Shown here: one piece after another, positions 1 to 6,781 of the stretch
How positions within the stretch are numbered: the first letter of the stretch is position 1
Layout of the letters: each line of letters starts with the position of its first letter
Source: JBKJML01 sp046596415
GTDB taxonomy: Bacteria > Actinomycetota > Thermoleophilia > Gaiellales > Gaiellaceae
Reading direction: 5' to 3'
Length of the DNA stretch: 29,111 nucleotides
Assembly (NCBI GenBank): GCA_046596415.1
Contig: JBKJML010000054.1
Coordinates: 1-29,111, forward strand
Translations under genes and position numbers: made by a program
Notes under the pieces: model-generated
What the model saw: the letters and a program-made list of their open reading frames with translations, nothing else
Told to the model about the DNA's origin: nothing
The model's database searches: none

Positions 1-628
1 GTGGTGTCGCCGCGAGCTCGCCGATCGCGTTGTCGAGTGCGTCGCGTCTGCTCTTTGCGTCGAGCATCCGGCCGTAGCACTCGTCGAACACGATCGCGAG
101 CGGCCCACCTTCGAACCGCTGCCGGCGAAGCCACGCATCGTGCGTCCGCGTCCACGCAGTCGCGTCGTACACCAACCCATGACGCAAAAGCAGCTTCGAG
201 AGCCGATGACGCGAGCGCATCAAATCGCCGCGAGCGTCCTCACGAGCACGAACCAAGTCACGCGCGGCCTCCTCCTCCAACGTCGGGATCCGGATCGGGG
301 TGATCTCACCGAGGCGAAGCAGCCTCGCAAGCCGCTCGGCGTCACGCCGATCGGTCTTGACCCGGTCGGCCGCCGCCCGGATCCGCGACGGCGCCGCCAC
401 GACACAGCTGATCCCAGCATCGGCACACGCGCGCGCAAGCCGGTACCCCGTCGGCCCTGCCTCGTACACAACCCGAACCGGTGCCGGCAACGTCTCCAAC
501 CACCCGACCGTCGCATCACACCCCGGCGGCACCCGCAACGACCTCACCTCACCGCTCGCCCCATCGATCACGCCCGCGACCACCGACCGAGCATGCACAT
601 CCAACCCGACCCAGCTACCTTCGCTCAT
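1..628 (-). CDS. IS110-family transposase, 5' part (runs off the window)
   Basis: Open frame from ATG at 628 to the window edge, giving 209 residues. It is the N-terminal RuvC-like DEDD domain of an IS110-type recombinase. The visible acidic residues fit the family: D10 in GLDVHA, E56 in YEAGPTGY, and D93 and D96 in KTDRRDAERLARL. The C-terminal half with the catalytic serine would lie to the left of the window. The start is set by GGGAGG (637-642) eight bases before ATG. The family excises and inserts a circular element without long terminal inverted repeats, guided by a structured RNA from the element's non-coding end. The frame has no stop in the visible part, so the gene may be intact. 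Family assignment is firm; activity is unknown. Confidence 0.88.
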   Translation of the reverse strand, partial: MSEGSWVGLDVHARSVVAGVIDGASGEVRSLRVPPGCDATVGWLETLPAPVRVVYEAGPTGYRLARACADAGISCVVAAPSRIRAAADRVKTDRRDAERLARLLRLGEITPIRIPTLEEEAARDLVRAREDARGDLMRSRHRLSKLLLRHGLVYDATAWTRTHDAWLRRQRFEGGPLAIVFDECYGRMLDAKSRRDALDNAIGELAATP

Positions 629-630
629 CA

Positions 631-710
631 CCGGCGCCTCCCGTAATAGCGGCTCTACCGCCGGGCCGATCCCGACAGCAACCCGCGACAACTTACGAGC
701 GAGGCGCCGG
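631..710 (-). other. Structured leader of the IS110 element, candidate bridge RNA segment
   Basis: CCGGCGCCTC at 631-640 and GAGGCGCCGG at 701-710 form a perfect 10-bp inverted repeat enclosing 60 nt. On the minus strand a smaller GCGG/CCGC stem lies inside. The right arm of the stem contains most of the transposase Shine-Dalgarno, so folding would also hide the start. IS110-group elements are known to encode a guide (bridge) RNA upstream of the transposase. Assigning that role here rests on position and structure only, and the element boundary is not visible. Confidence 0.35.
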
Positions 711-738
711 GCACTCCATACGGTCTGGCCCAGCCAAG

Positions 739-1152
739 TTAGTCGTCTCTCGCCGCGTCGCTCCTCATTCGTGGCGGCACGCACCCTTGAGGGTGGCCCG
801 TGAGCCACACGAGGATCGCGACGAGCACGCTTGCGGCGACCGCCGCAAGCGTCAGAACCAGTGCGTAGGCCGTCCAAGGATTGACGGAGCCGCGTCGGGT
901 GATGATGTAGAGCGTCGGTGGGAGGGCGAAGAGCATCGACCAGCCTGCCGCCACCCATGCCGGAAGGCTGCGGTTCCGGCGCGTCGGCTCGGCGAGGCTC
1001 TTAATCTCGCCCCGCCACATTGCTGTGACGCGCGTCGAGGCGATGATCGCGAAGACGACGAAGACGGCGATACCGCCCCATTGGACTGGCGAGACAACGA
1101 TCGAAGCCACACCGTTCGCTACCCCGTTTGCTCTGGCGTCATTCCGGGACAC
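739..1152 (-). CDS. Small three-helix membrane protein, unknown function
   Basis: A 137-residue frame from GTG at 1152. It has three hydrophobic segments, at about residues 21-41 (QWGGIAVFVVFAIIAS), 67-88 (AWVAAGWSMLFALPPTLYII) and 98-122 (AYALVLTLAAVAASVLVAIL), separated by charged loops rich in Arg. I recognise no family. The start is uncertain because no Shine-Dalgarno or -10 box is well placed, and an internal GTG at codon 15 just before the first helix is an alternative. The last 15 or so residues are hydrophilic, and the stop lies only 28 bp from the inverted repeat of the neighbouring IS110 leader. The original C-terminus could therefore have been replaced when the element inserted. 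Confidence 0.6.
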   Translation of the reverse strand: MSRNDARANGVANGVASIVVSPVQWGGIAVFVVFAIIASTRVTAMWRGEIKSLAEPTRRNRSLPAWVAAGWSMLFALPPTLYIITRRGSVNPWTAYALVLTLAAVAASVLVAILVWLTGHPQGCVPPRMRSDAARDD

Positions 1153-1198
1153 TGGCCCACGGCTGGATTGTGACCCCAGCGCCCGCGTAGTCCGGTAT

Positions 1199-1915
1199 CT
1201 ATTGATTTGCTCTCAGCGTGTCGCCGACGCGAATGGTTCCCTGATCGATCACGAGGGCGCCCACGGCGAGGCACGCATCACGCTCACGAGCGATCGTTCG
1301 CAGCACATCGAGATCACGCTCGATGCCTCCGGCTTGTGCGCGCGTCGTCATCACGCACCGTTTGATCCGCATGCCGACGTCGAGCGTCGCCTCGCCGAGT
1401 GTGACTCTCGATCCGACAAGAGAGCCCTCGCCTTCGCCGTCGAGCAGTACGTTCGCCCTGAAACGACGCGGATCCCACGATCCCATCGTCGCGGTCGACA
1501 CAAGCGACACCCGCGCACCGGGGCTGTCGTGAAATGCCCTCGCAGCTCCGTCGAAAGGCTCCCAATCACTCGTCGACTCGTGCTCGAAGTCGACCACGTT
1601 CTCATAGCGGTGAGCCGCCTCCGTCGCAGCCGAACGCAGAGCCACGGATCGGCCGAGCCAGTCCGACAACGTGTTGTCATCTTCTGCCAGTGAACCATCC
1701 GGCAACGTGATCTCCGCAGTACCGTCAGCGCGCATGCGTGCCGACGCAAACAGCAGCTCAGGAACACGCCGACCGGTCAAACCCAATCCGGATTCCACGT
1801 CGTAGATCGCGAACTGACGATCGCCTTCGAGACCATCCGCAGTCACTGCCACTGCATCAAGCCGCTCGCCTTGTAGCGACTTGACGGGATAGCGCCACAG
1901 CTCAGCGATTTGCAC
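1199..1915 (-). CDS. MOSC domain protein (MOSC1)
   Basis: About 238 residues. The N-terminal beta-barrel motif ELWRYPVKSLQGE is followed by a C-terminal MOSC fold that ends with RIKRCVMTT, the conserved cysteine region, and IRVGDTL. MOSC proteins handle molybdenum-cofactor sulfur or act as Moco-dependent reductases (mARC/YcbX-like); the substrate here cannot be read. I place the start at GTG 1915 rather than the in-frame ATG at 1927. TATGTT (1923-1928) lies seven bases before the GTG, the same spacing seen at seven other genes here, and homologues begin close to this point. A second MOSC gene lies at 16567, but the two are divergent in sequence and are not a recent duplication. Confidence 0.85.
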   Translation of the reverse strand: MQIAELWRYPVKSLQGERLDAVAVTADGLEGDRQFAIYDVESGLGLTGRRVPELLFASARMRADGTAEITLPDGSLAEDDNTLSDWLGRSVALRSAATEAAHRYENVVDFEHESTSDWEPFDGAARAFHDSPGARVSLVSTATMGSWDPRRFRANVLLDGEGEGSLVGSRVTLGEATLDVGMRIKRCVMTTRAQAGGIERDLDVLRTIARERDACLAVGALVIDQGTIRVGDTLRANQ

Positions 1916-1928
1916 GCTAGCGAACATA
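1916..1928 (-). promoter_or_regulatory. Candidate leaderless -10 box for MOSC1
   Basis: TATGTT (minus strand, 1928-1923) followed by seven bases and then GTG at 1915. A -10 box at this distance places transcription start on or next to the start codon. No convincing -35 is visible. The box overlaps the alternative ATG at 1927, so that ATG would not be on the transcript. Confidence 0.45.
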
Positions 1929-2101
1929 CGACAGAGCTTTTCGGCTCTGAGGGCGAGATCGGTTCACTGGGAGGCTTGTCAAGGGACATTGCCGAACACT
2001 GGCGCAGGCGATTGCTAGCAAGCGATTAGGGAGAAGGGATCGCGAGCTGGCGGCAGATCGCCCGCACGAGACCTGGGCCGATCCGATTTGTCGTGGCGGC
2101 G
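1929..2101. other. Intergenic stretch upstream of MOSC1, no gene recognised
   Basis: It contains a 6-bp hairpin, CAGAGC (1932-1937) and GCTCTG (1944-1949), right behind the MOSC1 -10 box, and the palindrome TTGCTAGCAA near 2015. The O-methyltransferase gene ends at 2102, so the stretch separates its 3' end from the head of MOSC1. No coding potential convinces me. Confidence 0.4.
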
Positions 2102-3154
2102 CTACTTGACCCCGACGACCATCGAGTCGGGGCCGGCGAGATGCTGGACGTACGTGTCGCGAAAGCCCGCCTCGCGCAGCCAGGCTTGGCAGTCAGCACC
2201 CGTGTAGTCGAAGCCGGCGGGTGTCTCGATCAGCATGTTGAGGCTCATGAGCAGCCCGAACGCGTTCTGGCGGCGTTCGTCGTCGATGATTGCGTCGAAG
2301 ACGATCAGCGCGCCGTCCTCCGGTAGCGCGGCGTAGGTCTTTGCAAGTAGAGCCTGCTTCTCCTCGAGGTCCCAGTCGTGGAGGATGTGTCCCATGACGT
2401 AGACGTCGGCCTCCGGTAGCGGGGCGGCGAAGAAGTCGCCGGCGTGGAAGCGGAGCCGGTCCTGGAGCTCGAATGAGCGCACAAAGTTGTCGAAGTGCGG
2501 CTGGGCCGCCGGTAGGTCGAAGCCCTCGCCCGTCAGGTGAGTGTGGGCGAGCGCGAGTTCCACGAGCAAGCCGCCCTCTGCGCAGCCGACGTCGACAACG
2601 GTGCGGTGACGCTCCCAAGGAAACGTCGCGGCGATTGCCTTGTGCGCGCCCAAGCTGAGGCCGGTCATGGCGTGCAGGAACTGCTTCAGCCGGCCGGAAT
2701 CCTGGTAGAGCTCCGCGAAGAAGTCGCCCCCGTGCTTGGCCTCGTTCTGCGGCCGCCCGGTTCGCAGCGCCTCGGTCAATGACGACCAGAACGGGTAGAG
2801 GCGCGCGTTTGCCATCTCGAGCATGCCGCCGATGTAGGAGGGCTTGGAGCGGTCGAGGAAGCGCGCGGTCTCCGGCGTGTTGCGGTAGACGCCGTCGTCT
2901 TGCTCGAGCATGCCGAGCGCTGTGAGCGCGTCGAAGAAGTCACGCCAGCTGCGCGGGTGAAGGTCGAGCCGCGCGGCGAGCTCCTCGCCTGGGAGCGGAC
3001 TCTTGCAGAGCTCCGTGAACACGCCGAGTTCGACAGCGCTGAGGAGCGTCTTCGAGCCCCAGAAGCCGAGTCCGAGCTGGAGGATCTGTTCTGGAGTCGT
3101 GGCGGCCTCGGCGTCGTCCGCCGGTCCGGCAACAGTTTGTTGGGCGCCGTCCAT
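2102..3154 (-). CDS. SAM-dependent O-methyltransferase, plant-COMT/hydroxyneurosporene type
   Basis: A 350-residue protein of usual length for the Methyltransf_2 family. An N-terminal winged-helix dimerisation domain (about 20-110) precedes the Rossmann domain. The SAM loop VVDVGCAEG is at 186-194, the ribose-binding acidic residue is D213 in GFDLP, and the catalytic HDW motif in GHILHDWDLEEK is at 259-261. It should transfer a methyl group to a hydroxyl of a small, often aromatic or secondary-metabolite, substrate that I cannot identify. It is divergent from the MarR gene at 3211 with 56 bp between starts and an inverted repeat in that gap, so MarR control is likely. Start ATG at 3154. Confidence 0.88.
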   Translation of the reverse strand: MDGAQQTVAGPADDAEAATTPEQILQLGLGFWGSKTLLSAVELGVFTELCKSPLPGEELAARLDLHPRSWRDFFDALTALGMLEQDDGVYRNTPETARFLDRSKPSYIGGMLEMANARLYPFWSSLTEALRTGRPQNEAKHGGDFFAELYQDSGRLKQFLHAMTGLSLGAHKAIAATFPWERHRTVVDVGCAEGGLLVELALAHTHLTGEGFDLPAAQPHFDNFVRSFELQDRLRFHAGDFFAAPLPEADVYVMGHILHDWDLEEKQALLAKTYAALPEDGALIVFDAIIDDERRQNAFGLLMSLNMLIETPAGFDYTGADCQAWLREAGFRDTYVQHLAGPDSMVVGVK

Positions 3155-3171
3155 GCCGAATACCCCTATCT

Positions 3172-3194
3172 GACTGATACGCTCTGCATCAGTC
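3172..3194. promoter_or_regulatory. Inverted repeat between OMT and marR, candidate MarR operator
   Basis: GACTGAT (3172-3178) and ATCAGTC (3188-3194) are perfect 7-bp half-sites separated by 9 bp, in the only gap between the divergent genes. Centre-to-centre spacing of 16 bp is in the range used by MarR dimers, and such regulators commonly repress the gene divergent from their own. Confidence 0.5.
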
Positions 3195-3210
3195 GCTTGG
3201 CGAATAGTCC

Positions 3211-3723
3211 ATGAAGCAACAGTTAACTAGCGAACATTCCCATAGTGGATCTTCTGAGTCAAGCCCGACGCTGGAGCAGCTCGTCGCCTGGCGCGTTTTC
3301 CTGGAATGCGCCTTCGCGCTGATCGACATCGTCGACGCCGAGCTACGGGACGAACGCGGGATGACGCTCCGCTGGTACGACGTGCTCGTGCAGCTCGAAG
3401 AGGCCGGAGGCGGGTCGCGGATGACAGAGCTCGCTGGCCGGATCTTGGCGAGCAAGAGCGGCCTCACTCGCGTGGTCGACCGAATGGAAGAGGTCGGGCT
3501 CGTTCGGCGGGAGCGCCCCGAGGGCGACCGGCGGGTGATTCTGATCTTCATCACGCCCGAGGGGCTGCAGGCGCTTCAGGCAGCCCGCGTCGTGCACCGC
3601 CGCGGCATCGATGAGCACTTCGTGCGGCATCTGGACGAGCGCGACCTCGCGGCGCTGAAGCGCATCTTCGAGAAGGTTCGCGACCACGTGCGGCCTCTGC
3701 GCCCCGGCCGCGTCAGCGGCTGA
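3211..3723 (+). CDS. MarR-family transcriptional regulator
   Basis: A 170-residue protein. The winged HTH core runs from about residue 69 (SRMTELAGRILASKSGLTRVVDRMEEVGLVRR) into the wing with the family signature EGDRR at 104-108. Flanking helices at both ends form the dimer interface. An N-terminal Ser-rich tail of about 20 residues is longer than usual. The target is probably the divergent O-methyltransferase and its own promoter, through the inverted repeat at 3172-3194. MarR proteins normally respond to a small phenolic ligand, which fits a methyltransferase acting on aromatic hydroxyls, but the ligand is unknown. No Shine-Dalgarno is clear before ATG 3211. Confidence 0.9.
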   Translation: MKQQLTSEHSHSGSSESSPTLEQLVAWRVFLECAFALIDIVDAELRDERGMTLRWYDVLVQLEEAGGGSRMTELAGRILASKSGLTRVVDRMEEVGLVRRERPEGDRRVILIFITPEGLQALQAARVVHRRGIDEHFVRHLDERDLAALKRIFEKVRDHVRPLRPGRVSG

Positions 3724-3727
3724 CTTC

Positions 3728-3895
3728 GTGCTGCCGGTCGTTACCGTTCAGCGCCTGGAGCACGGGATGCCCTACCGTGCCGGCCCGAACTGTTGGCTCT
3801 ATCACGCCACTAAGAAGCGCACGAGCGCCGACGGGATGCGCTTCTGCTTCACGTTCGGGCGCCTCTCGGTGATCCAGACCGCCCAGCAAGGCTGA
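3728..3895 (+). CDS. Small hypothetical protein (55 aa)
   Basis: GTG 3728 to TGA 3893, five bases after the marR stop. The frame is short, but about 48 of its 55 codons end in G or C, which matches real genes here, and the product looks protein-like (PNCWLYHATKKR, FCFTFGRLSVIQ; two or three Cys and one Trp). ATG at 3767 is an alternative start giving 42 residues. I do not recognise a family. It could be translated together with marR. Neither start has a good Shine-Dalgarno, so this remains tentative. Confidence 0.4.
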   Translation: MLPVVTVQRLEHGMPYRAGPNCWLYHATKKRTSADGMRFCFTFGRLSVIQTAQQG

Positions 3896-3987
3896 CCGGG
3901 AAGCTCAGGGGACTGTGAGACTCGGCGGGTCGGTCCGTCTGGGGCTGTCGTCATGGTGCCGCCAGCGTAGGGTCACGGCAGCGAGCC

Positions 3988-4236
3988 TCAGTCAATTTGC
4001 GTGATGCGCTTCTCGCTGTTTGCCCGCTCGGCGCCGCCGCCCGGCTGCGACGGGCCCGCGCCCGCGTAAGGCGCCCAGAGGCCGTTGACACACTGGATCT
4101 TGCCGCCGTTCAGCTCGGCGATCTCGCCTTCCTTGCTGCACGGGTCGCCGGGCTTGTTGGCTCCGGTCGCACCCGCAGCGAGGGCGAACGCGGCCAGGCT
4201 GGCGAGAGTCACGGGAAGCAGTGCGCGCAGGGGCAT
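3988..4236 (-). CDS. Small secreted protein with a Cys pair
   Basis: An 82-residue protein starting MPLRALL. The start is ATG 4236, not the longer frame at 4266, because GGAGG lies seven bases upstream of 4236. The first 26 residues are a signal peptide ending near ATGA. The mature part is about 56 residues. It has two cysteines in the pattern DPCSKEGEIAELNGGKIQCVNGLWAP, suited to one disulfide, and then a Gly/Pro-rich tail. The small C...G...NG..C...W layout resembles short extracytoplasmic domains in Actinobacteria, but I assign no function. It is divergent from the SDR gene at 4321. Confidence 0.7.
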   Translation of the reverse strand: MPLRALLPVTLASLAAFALAAGATGANKPGDPCSKEGEIAELNGGKIQCVNGLWAPYAGAGPSQPGGGAERANSEKRITQID

Positions 4237-4320
4237 TCGTCGTCCTCCAGGATCGGCAGCGGTCACGCTTCCATCGACGCTTCCGGCGAGCCACCCGAGC
4301 GCTGGCTACCCTCTTTGCCG

Positions 4321-5844
4321 ATGTCGAACGGCCACCACGACGACGAAGCGACCGCCCTGAAAGCCGCCATCGAGGCGCTCGAGGCGGTCGTGCGCGACCG
4401 CGGCCTGCTCCAAGAGCTCACCGTCGAGGAGCGCACACGGCTGCTCGCCGCCGCGGGGAGCGTCTTCAACCCCGACGTCGTCGAGCGGCGGCGGGGGGTC
4501 AAGGCCGTCAAGAAGCGGGAGAAGGCGGCCAGGCACGAGCAGAACGAATCGGTACGCGCTGAGACCGGGATCCGCGTCCTGCGCGAGAAACCCGTCTTCA
4601 CGACCCCCGACGTCGCGCCGCCGGCGGGCTTCGAGCAGGCCGACGTCGACGACGAGGCTCTCGCGCGCGGCCTGCACGGCTGGCGGCGCTGTTACGTCTG
4701 CAAGGAGGCCTACGACGCGCTCCACCCGTTCTACGACCAGCTCTGCGTCCCCTGCGGCGACTTCAACCTCGCCAAGCGCACCGAGACCGCCGACCTGACC
4801 GGCCGGGTCGCGCTCCTCACCGGCGGGCGGGTCAAGATCGGCTACCAGGCAGGGATCAAGCTGCTCCGCGCCGGTGCAAGCCTGATCGTCACCACGCGCT
4901 TCCCGCGCGACGCCGCTGCCCGCTACGCGCAGGAGGCCGACTTCGACGAGTGGGGCGGCCGGCTCGAGGTCTTCGGGCTCGACCTGCGGCACACGCCTAG
5001 CGTCGAAGCCTTCTGCCACCACCTCGGCGAGACGCGCGAACGGCTCGACTTCATCGTCAACAACGCCTGCCAGACTGTGCGGCGGCCCGCCGACTTCTAC
5101 CGCCACATGCTCGAGGCGGAGACCGCCGCCGAGCACGACATGCCCGCCGAGCTTCGCCAGCTGCTCGGCGAATACGAGGGTCTGCGCCGCACCGACATGC
5201 TCCCCTCGGCTGCGGGTATCGCCACGCCGCTCGTCGGGATGACGCACGCCGCCGAGCTCTCACAGGTCGCCCTGCTGCCGGAGGATCTCGCCGGCCAGGA
5301 GGGCCTGTTCCCCGAAGGACGGCTCGACCAGGACCTGCAGCAGGTCGACCTGCGCGGACGTAACTCGTGGCGTCTGCTGCTCGCCGAGGTCTCGTCGGTC
5401 GAGCTGCTCGAGACACAACTCGTCAACGCGGTCGCGCCGTTCGTCCTCAACGCCCGGCTCAAGCCGCTCATGCTGCGCACACCCGAGCGTGACAAGCACA
5501 TCGTCAACGTCTCGGCCGTCGAGGGGCAGTTCTACCGCCGCTTCAAGACGACCCGTCACCCGCACACGAACATGGCCAAGGCGGCCCTAAACATGATGAC
5601 GCGCACGTCCGCCGCCGACTACCAGCACGACGGGATCCACATGAACAGTGTCGACACCGGCTGGGTGACCGACGAGGACCCGCTCGAGATCGCCGAGCGG
5701 AAGACCACCGAGCACCGCTTCAGTCCGCCGCTCGACATCGTCGACGGGGCGGCGCGTATCGTCGATCCGATCATCGACGGCCACAACAGCGGCACCCATC
5801 TCTGGGGCCTGTTCCTGAAGGACTACCGCTCGGTCGACTGGTAG
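4321..5844 (+). CDS. Atypical SDR oxidoreductase with zinc-knuckle N-terminal extension
   Basis: A 507-residue protein, about twice the usual SDR length. Residues 1-120 are a charged helical extension. Next is a four-Cys knuckle (C124/C127 and C142/C145), then a Rossmann SDR domain from about 160. The nucleotide loop is TGGRVKIG at 167-174, NNAC is at 247-250 in place of NNAG, and the catalytic Ser region NVSAVEG holds S398. K420 is present in TNMAKAALN, but the residue four before it, normally the catalytic Tyr, is T416. An insertion of about 100 residues (about 260-365) separates NNAC from the catalytic half. The fold is clear; ordinary SDR chemistry is doubtful. TACCCT sits eight bases before ATG 4321. 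Confidence 0.85.
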   Translation: MSNGHHDDEATALKAAIEALEAVVRDRGLLQELTVEERTRLLAAAGSVFNPDVVERRRGVKAVKKREKAARHEQNESVRAETGIRVLREKPVFTTPDVAPPAGFEQADVDDEALARGLHGWRRCYVCKEAYDALHPFYDQLCVPCGDFNLAKRTETADLTGRVALLTGGRVKIGYQAGIKLLRAGASLIVTTRFPRDAAARYAQEADFDEWGGRLEVFGLDLRHTPSVEAFCHHLGETRERLDFIVNNACQTVRRPADFYRHMLEAETAAEHDMPAELRQLLGEYEGLRRTDMLPSAAGIATPLVGMTHAAELSQVALLPEDLAGQEGLFPEGRLDQDLQQVDLRGRNSWRLLLAEVSSVELLETQLVNAVAPFVLNARLKPLMLRTPERDKHIVNVSAVEGQFYRRFKTTRHPHTNMAKAALNMMTRTSAADYQHDGIHMNSVDTGWVTDEDPLEIAERKTTEHRFSPPLDIVDGAARIVDPIIDGHNSGTHLWGLFLKDYRSVDW

Positions 5845-5878
5845 AGGCCGTCCGACCCGACCGCCACTATTGGGGTCG

Positions 5879-6148
5879 ATGCGGCGCACGAATCTGCCGT
5901 TCGGCGAGGCGCTCCACGAGCTCCTCTACGACGACGAGCACTACATCGCCTGGACCTCGGGCCGTCTCAACCTCGCTGCGATCGCGCGCGAGCTCGGACG
6001 CTCGAGCGACGCCGCGCTGCGCGCCGCGTACGCCGGGAAGCGGCCGCCGACGCGGGTGCTGATGGAGGACTGCGCGAGGATCGCGCGGGTCGACGCCGGC
6101 TACTTCGTCGAATACCGCGACCCACGCGACGAGACCGCGGCCGCCTAG
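5879..6148 (+). CDS. Small HTH (XRE-like) DNA-binding protein
   Basis: An 89-residue protein from ATG 5879, 34 bp after the SDR stop, probably the same transcript. The core LNLAAIARELGRSSDAALRA, followed by GKRPPTRVLMEDCARIARVDAGYFVEYRD, looks like a Cro/CI-type HTH of the kind whose C-terminal half reads 'iA..l.v.p.yF.eyR'. There is no extra ligand domain. A TTG at 5870 would add three residues, but ATG is preferred. The target is unknown; proximity suggests a link to the SDR gene. Confidence 0.7.
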   Translation: MRRTNLPFGEALHELLYDDEHYIAWTSGRLNLAAIARELGRSSDAALRAAYAGKRPPTRVLMEDCARIARVDAGYFVEYRDPRDETAAA

Positions 6149-6211
6149 TAGCGGCCGAAACGCCGCACGACCGGCGCCCGCCGTGGCAGGCGCCAGTCGT
6201 GGGCGGAATGA

Positions 6212-6391
6212 CTACGGCTGCGTCGGCTCAGCGGGCTCGTGCGAGTGGTCGTGACCCTCGTGGTCATGACTGGCGTGGTCGTGGTCGTGGTCGTGCGTTG
6301 CGGCGGCGGGCTCTGCCGTGGCGGTTGTGGTCGCCTCGGCCGGGGCACTCGAGCCGCCGAACATCGCCTTCAGCTTGTCCAGGAACGACAT
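6212..6391 (-). CDS. His/Asp-rich small protein (59 aa), likely metal-binding
   Basis: ATG 6391 with AAGGAG eight bases upstream, stop at 6212. An amphipathic N-terminus (MSFLDKLKAMFGG) is followed by an Ala/Thr/Pro linker and then a tail from residue 33 to 51 with nine histidines. These mostly alternate with Asp or Glu (HDHDHDH, SHDHEGHDHSH). Such tails bind transition metals such as Zn, Ni, Co or Cu. It has no signal peptide, so it should be cytoplasmic or sit on the membrane surface through its first helix. It lies just downstream of, and on the same strand as, the cupredoxin-containing operon ending at 6449, and a role in copper handling is an inference from that. The strong ribosome-binding site and clean frame make it a real gene despite its size. 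Confidence 0.75.
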   Translation of the reverse strand: MSFLDKLKAMFGGSSAPAEATTTATAEPAAATHDHDHDHASHDHEGHDHSHEPAEPTQP

Positions 6392-6448
6392 GCGGCTCTC
6401 CTTGTTCGTAGCGTGAGCAACGATCCTACGGACAGCGGAGGATGGTCG

Positions 6449-6781
6449 CTAGCTTCGGACGACGAGCGTCGCGCTCATGCCGCGCTTGCGGTGGTCGGCG
6501 AGCGAGCACCAGAGCTGCCATTTCCCAGGCGCCAGCGTCGCCTCGAGCACGCCACGGCGGCCGGGTGCGACGGTGCGTAGGCGCAGCGTCCGCGTCCCGC
6601 CGATCCGGTGCAGGCGCAGGTCGTGCGGGTCCTCACCGAAGTTCACGAGCTCGACAATCGCCGGCCCTTGCTTCACCGCAGCGCGCGAGAGTGCGAATGA
6701 GAACTCGTCGGCGCTCACCTGCAGGCGCGCCGGCGCAGGTACGACGGCAACGAGCAAGGCGGCAAGGAACGGGCCGATCAC
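6449..6781 (-). CDS. Cupredoxin (plastocyanin-like) copper protein
   Basis: A 110-residue protein from GTG 6781, which overlaps the TGA of the DUF1501 gene by 4 nt (GTGA), so translation is coupled. The first 18 residues are a hydrophobic signal or anchor (PFLAALLVAVVPAPA). The rest is a small beta-barrel with a type-1 copper site: H53 in EDPHDL, C92, H97 and M102 in WCSLADHRKRGM. The Cys-x4-His-x4-Met spacing is that of plastocyanin-like proteins. It is probably an exported one-electron carrier or copper sink. It is the last gene of the DUF1800-DUF1501 operon. Confidence 0.78.
   Translation of the reverse strand: MIGPFLAALLVAVVPAPARLQVSADEFSFALSRAAVKQGPAIVELVNFGEDPHDLRLHRIGGTRTLRLRTVAPGRRGVLEATLAPGKWQLWCSLADHRKRGMSATLVVRS

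Noticed and set aside
1929..2101. Possible transposase fragment with HTH-like residues near 2035-2085
   Set aside because: Only a dozen suggestive residues, with no start, no flanking repeats and no continuation.
4306..5889. Minus-strand frames opposite the SDR gene
   Set aside because: The plus strand has continuous SDR motifs and the minus products have biased composition only.
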